Source of the DNA: Stephanodiscus triporus
Lineage: Eukaryota > Bacillariophyta > Thalassiosirophyceae > Thalassiosirales > Thalassiosiraceae
Direction of reading: 5' to 3'
DNA: 11,333 nt
Assembly: GCA_036939755.1 (NCBI GenBank)
Contig: JALLAZ010001355.1
Span: 1-11,333 of the forward strand
Shown here: positions 7,830 through 11,333 of the stretch, piece after piece
How positions within the stretch are numbered: the stretch's first letter is position 1
Layout of the letters: every line of letters starts with the position of its first letter
Program-made: the position numbers and the translations under genes
The notes under the pieces: generated by a model
Seen by the model: only the letters and a program-made list of their open reading frames with translations
The model's database searches: none
Told to the model about the DNA's origin: nothing

Positions 7830-9300
7830 TTTTTGATAGATGGGTCCAAACATGATAACACTTTGGGCATTCAATTTTTCACAACTGGACCCGTAAATGC
7901 ACGAATAACACATATTATTAAATTCCATAAGCATTTCAAATATTCCTCACACTTGAAAAGTGTTATCCTCAGTCCTGGAACACTTGTTGCGATGAGGGTA
8001 ATCATGCTCAATGTCAATGCACACATTGAGAGCTGGTGCTTCTTGACTCTCAGTCTCATCAATCTCAATGGCCCATTGGTCATCGCTGATCCTTTCGTCT
8101 TCATGATCAAATTCCTTGTAGGCTCATCCTGGGCTTCATAGTTGGTGTCGTAATAACGTTTCATTCTTTGTTGACCAGTTGACTTGTAGATGGTTCCACA
8201 AATGATGGTTTTTCAGAGTCTTGAATGTTGCACACATGGCTTTGAAAAACTCCACTCCATTCTGCATCCATCCATCTTCATACTGTTTAAGACTCTTCCC
8301 ACGGCCTTCAAAATACTTTGGCTTTGCCGTGCATGTAGCCTTTTGCCTTTTTTATTTCCTCCTTAGTTTTGCATTTTCCTTCAAGTTCTCGCACACAAGA
8401 ATGGTGTATGCAATTTCTGATGATGTTACCTTGTCAAGCAATGTTGTGTTACAATTCATCCTGATCCATTTATTGACATAGTGTCCCCCAACTGCCTGTT
8501 TGACGTAGAGTTATCAATGAAGGTTGTATTCCAATTGTCGGTTCTAGAAAGGTTATTTTACGACTTTTGTGGGCATTGTTTTACCCTTGATACCCCTGCT
8601 GCTACTATTTTCTTGCATACGTGCCAGATAGGGCGCATTGATATCCAAGAGGCCTTGTCGGAGCTGTTGTATCTGTGTCATGATTTCCCTGTACTCCTTG
8701 ACATGACTGTTACTGGCAAGTTCGATGTTGGTACCCAGAAAATAATCATATCCTCCCTCGGGGATGTAGTTGTTGTTCCTGATGAATTACCACTTGACAT
8801 GTTTTTGAATACAAGCTACTACTTGATCGTATTGATTCAGGAACCTCACTACCAAGTAGGTCGTTCGGCTTTTTTGGCGCATGTCGGTGACACAGGTGTT
8901 GTCCCAGGAGCCCAGATACCTCGTCTTTTTGTTACGGGATATTGACCGTCTTGTTGCTCACGTTTTGAGTTGAATTGCACATAATCTTCGGGCATCAGAA
9001 ATTGTTTTATGTCCCATCTGATGGGGCATATCAGATCGCATTTTTATATAAGTTGATACAACATGTATAAAATGTGAAATGGGACATAAAACAATTTCTG
9101 ATGGGGCACGGATAATATCCACAACACTGTTGTACAACTTGATCGAATGTGTTAATGCACTCATCACCTTTTCTTCAAGTGATGATGATGTAGTATTTGT
9201 GGCTGGTGGGGGAGCGGATGGTGAGGTTGCTGGTTCTGGAGATGCGGAAGAGGATGGAGCTGGAGTCGGAAGGAGACCCAAGGGTCAAGGGGGATATGCC
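7830..9300 (-). pseudogene. Degenerate minus-strand gene, unknown family, interrupted by a MITE
   Basis: Read on the minus strand, protein-like sequence runs through several frames. From 9281 it starts with a Pro/Ser/Thr-rich segment, then a helical stretch (SLEEKVMSALTHSIKLYNSV), then the MITE. The same frame continues after the MITE with YLGSWDNTCVTDMRQKSRT, YLVVRFLNQYDQVV, EGGYDYFLGTNIELASNS and EYREIMTQIQQLRQG, broken by only two stops down to about 8555. A frame change then gives a short block, and another gives LLDKVTSSEIAYTILVCEN. After one more stop come KPKYFEGRGKSLKQYEDGW and EFFKAMCATFKTLKN (to about 8150). A last frame (8122-7830) is rich in Asp and Glu. Amphipathic helices, conserved-looking aromatic and GRGK motifs, and continuity across stops favour a real but dead gene. 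I cannot name the family. It may belong to a diatom repetitive element. Confidence 0.5.
8993..9103. mobile_element. 111-bp MITE with perfect 25-bp terminal inverted repeats and GGG target duplication
   Basis: The left arm 8993-9017 begins CATCAGAAATTG and ends GTCCCAT. The right arm 9079-9103 is its exact reverse complement. The element is flanked on both sides by GGG (8990-8992 and 9104-9106), a 3-bp direct duplication. It encodes nothing. Element plus duplication is 114 bp, a multiple of three, and the minus-strand frame of the host relic is open across it. A 3-bp duplication is known for PIF/Harbinger-type elements, but the sequence of the duplication and the tips do not by themselves prove that family. 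Confidence 0.85.
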
Positions 9301-9303
9301 TCC

Positions 9304-9886
9304 ACATTGTATGTATGTATCCTTTAGGTGTAAATCTAATGGACTGACTGAACAATGGGGTGGAAGTTCAATTGAAACAGCTCTTCACATCCACCTGCAT
9401 GTTGCTGATGCCCAATAGCAATAGCAATGGGTGTATTGTATCTGTTTCTGTTACTGATAGTAAACTCTGAAAATATTGGTGCGGGTTTACCTGGTCTTCT
9501 GGCTGTTCAAGAATTTGTATCATTTTTAGCTATAGGCGTCAGCTAGTAAAATTTGAGTCTGACTCTCACCACAAGTCATGTTTTATTGGGGATTAAAGTG
9601 GGATCCCATGACCTCTTGAGCTGGCTCATCACATTTGCACATTCTATTCCCCATGCATTCTATATTGGTAGCTAGTGGGATTAGACTTCGCAATCAATTA
9701 ATAAATTTTACTATATTTCACATAATTTTTTTACTTACCTTGCCCGTATAAGTTATGATGGAATGCTTGCACTCCAATTACGCATAATGCATCTATGAAT
9801 CAGCCACAGCTCATCAAAGAAGACCACCAGCTTAACTGATGCCCAAACCTAAAGCAACTGATCAAAGGCCATTATGGTTAGCACTC
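9304..9886. other. No gene seen; spacer between coding relic and tandem repeat
   Basis: The stretch contains a small AATAGC/AATGGG microrepeat around 9411-9430 and A/T-rich sequence around 9695-9735. I found no frame with protein-like composition and no clear inverted repeat. The last part (near 9860-9886) weakly resembles the end of the tandem repeat unit that follows. Confidence 0.5.
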
Positions 9887-10087
9887 CATGTGGGTTTGGA
9901 GCCTCAACCACTGCACAAGGGTTTCATTCAGCACCAAGAAGTGACAAAGATTTCAGCCTACTTCCCAGATCTTGACCAACAAGTGCGGTGATAACGACAT
10001 GATGATGATGGATCCATATCCCCATCCACAGCACATGAAGGTTGTCAATCACCTTTGATATGTTTGGAGTGGATGTGGGAAGCATTT
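9887..10087. repeat. Tandem repeat unit, copy 1 (201 bp)
   Basis: The unit starts CATGTGGGTTTGGAGCCTC, continues with a GCACAAGGGTTTCATT block and a GATTTCAGCC block, then GATGGATCCATATCCCCATC and CACCTTTGATATGTTTGGAG, and ends near AGCATTT. The next copy starts at 10088, giving a 201-bp period. No protein is supported. Confidence 0.85.
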
Positions 10088-10155
10088 CATGTGGGTTTGG
10101 AGCCTCAACCGCTGCACAAGGGTTTCATTTGGCACCAAGAAGTGACTCAGGATTT

Positions 10156-11132
10156 CTTGGCTGGAAATGTTGGCGACATGTCGGCGACAAGGCGAAATGT
10201 TGCCTATTTTCGTCCCGACAGGCCAATTTTGGCGACATGATTTGTAGTGTGTCGGCTCACTGTTGTGTCGCTATTTTCCAACATTGACGTACCACGAACA
10301 GACGACGTAGACTTGAGTATTTCTACGTGAAATGTTGACTATGATACTAACCGCCCCTCCGCCCCTACCCAACAAAAAATCATCCCCCAGCATCACGTCT
10401 TCACCTCTTGTGGTGTCGTTGCCTAACATTGCACCCACTTTGTTTGTTTGTTCGTTCGTCTGTTCATTTGTTCATCTGGTTGGTTGTTGCGTTGTCTCTC
10501 TGCCCCTTGTTGTTGCGTCCCATCCCGTCGCGTTGCCATGCCAAGTTGTTCACTGCATCTCATCTCTCGTCGTCCCTCTCATCTTGTCATCGTCGAATCA
10601 TCGCTTTGTCACGTCTTGTCTAGCCTCGTAGTTGTATCGCCCCCCCCTGATGCATCTCATCATGCCCACTTTGTTTGATTGTTGCATTGTTGCGTTTCAT
10701 CTCATCATCATGGCGTTGTAAGCTACTTGTCCCCGACCTCCCCTCTTGTTGCACGACGTCGACGTCGATGCCCTCGTCACTCATCTTCTGCCGCGGCCCA
10801 GCGCCGCCACTACCTTCAATGGCCGCCCAACATGCCTCCCCAAATGCCATCGCGCTGCCACCATCTTTCAAGGCCACCTCTGCATTGTGTTATTTGATTG
10901 TTGCATAATATCATAGTACTATATGCAGTATTTTTGCCAACATGTGCAAACATGTCGGGTAATTGTCATGCCGACACGACATTGACACGGCATCTGAGGA
11001 GCCGACATGGCTCAATATCGCCGACATGGTCTGTGTCGTGTCGGCAACATGGCGCCGACATATCGGCATGTCTGTTGTTTTTTCGGGGGGGGAATCCCCA
11101 ACACGACGCCGACACCGACATAACCAGCCAAG
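10156..11132. mobile_element. 977-bp non-autonomous DNA transposon with 8-bp target duplication inside the tandem repeat
   Basis: The element begins CTTGGCTGG and ends with the complement CCAGCCAAG. It is flanked by CAGGATTT on both sides (10148-10155 and 11133-11140). The tips could be shifted by one base, making the duplication 9 bp, because the left junction C is ambiguous. Both ends carry clustered motifs of the GGCGACA/GCCGACA type (left: 10172, 10183, 10231; right: around 11001, 11020, 11054 and 11108), in mostly opposite orientation. The interior shows T/C-rich low-complexity sequence and no transposase, so it must be mobilised in trans. An 8-bp duplication fits hAT and 9-bp fits Mutator-like elements; the tip sequence does not decide. 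Confidence 0.85.
10436..10492. repeat. TTTG/TTCG-type low-complexity tract
   Basis: An imperfect tetranucleotide run of the TTTG, TTCG, TTCA type lies inside the 977-bp element. A related motif (CCCACTTTGTTTG) occurs again near 10667, suggesting a small internal duplication. The long plus-strand frame over it (10332-10631) is rich in Cys, Val, Leu and Ser from this composition and is not called as a gene. Confidence 0.65.
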
Positions 11133-11278
11133 CAGGATTTCAGCCAAATTCCCAAATCTTGTTTGTCAAGTGTCAAGTGTGGAGGTAATGATATGATGAT
11201 GGATCCATATCCCCATCCACAGCACATGAAGATTGTCAATCACCTTTGATATGTTTGGAGTGGATGTGGGTAGCATTT

Positions 11279-11333
11279 CATGTGGGTTTGGAGCCTCAAC
11301 CACTGCACAAGGGTTTCATTCAGCACCAAGAAG
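11279..11333. repeat. Tandem repeat unit, copy 3, cut by the window end
   Basis: The start of a third unit (CATGTGGGTTTGGAGCC through CAGCACCAAGAAG) is present and nearly identical to copy 1. The array therefore continues beyond this window for an unknown length. Confidence 0.85.

Larger units (their letters stand above)
10088..11278. repeat. Tandem repeat unit, copy 2, split by an inserted element
   Basis: The first part (10088-10155) matches copy 1 up to the AGGATTT position. The unit resumes at 11133 and runs to 11278. Removing the 977-bp insert and one 8-bp duplication leaves about 206 bp, close to the 201-bp period of copy 1. This shows the insertion occurred in an existing array. Confidence 0.85.

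Noticed and set aside
7740..8141. Plus-strand open frame of 133 codons
   Set aside because: Its start lies in T-tract sequence and it has no motif; minus-strand relic sequence covers most of it.
8410..8430. CAATTTCTGATG at about 8416-8427 as the right end of an element starting at 7330
   Set aside because: Only 12 bases match, and they fall within the minus-strand relic's protein-like TSSEIAYT block, so coincidence is likely.
8481..8945. Plus-strand open frame of 154 codons
   Set aside because: It is uninterrupted, but the opposite strand has a more protein-like composition (Gln, Asn, Asp, Tyr, amphipathic helices) that continues across its stops and on both sides of the MITE. The plus frame is probably antisense to a dead gene. 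Not fully excluded.
7330..9103. One large element bounded by the CATCAGAAATTG repeat at 7330 and the inverted copy ending at 9103
   Set aside because: The right arm pairs perfectly with the much closer left arm at 8993 and both are flanked by GGG, so the 111-bp MITE explains them. The 7330 flank lacks a matching duplication.
10332..10631. Plus-strand open frame of 99 codons inside the 977-bp element as a possible transposase
   Set aside because: Its composition follows from T/C-rich low-complexity DNA and no catalytic or DNA-binding motif is present.
1..11333. CRISPR arrays, rRNA, tRNA or bacterial operons
   Set aside because: No regularly spaced short repeats with unique spacers, no tRNA-like cloverleaf I could trace, no rRNA-like sequence, and the genes carry spliceosomal introns.

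Overview
The window looks like nuclear DNA of a unicellular eukaryote, most likely a diatom (probably centric) or a related stramenopile. I infer this from genes with short GT-AG introns (80-147 nt), secretory signal peptides, a prolyl-4-hydroxylase-like dioxygenase fused to ankyrin sequence (a combination I associate with diatom genomes, from memory), and a dense background of degraded mobile DNA. I see no bacterial operon structure, rRNA, tRNA or CRISPR array.

Layout. Positions 1-431 are the upstream region of a five-exon gene (432-1973, +) that encodes a 373-residue protein. It has a signal peptide, a cysteine-rich region and three hydrophobic segments near the C-terminus; its function is unknown. 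Positions 1974-3510 are non-coding and hold a strongly diverged tandem duplication (period about 330 bp) and a small perfect palindrome. Positions 3511-5067 (+) hold a broken gene: signal peptide, one intact intron, a 2-oxoglutarate/Fe(II) dioxygenase fold with an intact HxD motif, then two in-frame stops, a frameshift and the start of an ankyrin repeat. The gene is cut off where a 1.1-kb inverted-repeat element begins (5068-6184). That element carries a 35-nt hairpin just inside its left end and a 162-bp internal duplication.

From about 6240 to 9300 the minus strand holds frameshifted, stop-containing coding relics. The left part is Pro/Ser-rich; the right part is more convincing as a decayed gene. 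The right part is interrupted by a clean 111-bp MITE (8993-9103) with perfect 25-bp terminal inverted repeats and a GGG target duplication. A fragment of a related element lies at 7330-7384, next to an A/T-rich stretch.

From about 9887 to the window end there is a tandem repeat of about 200 bp. Its second copy is split by a 977-bp non-autonomous element (10156-11132) that has an 8-bp target duplication and clustered GCCGACA-type motifs near both ends.

Overall: one probably functional membrane-protein gene, one pseudogene killed by several lesions, and about 6 kb of nested mobile-element sequence. The best-supported novelties are the two elements whose ends and target duplications can be read directly, and the two gene families I cannot name. 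No metabolic pathway links the genes.
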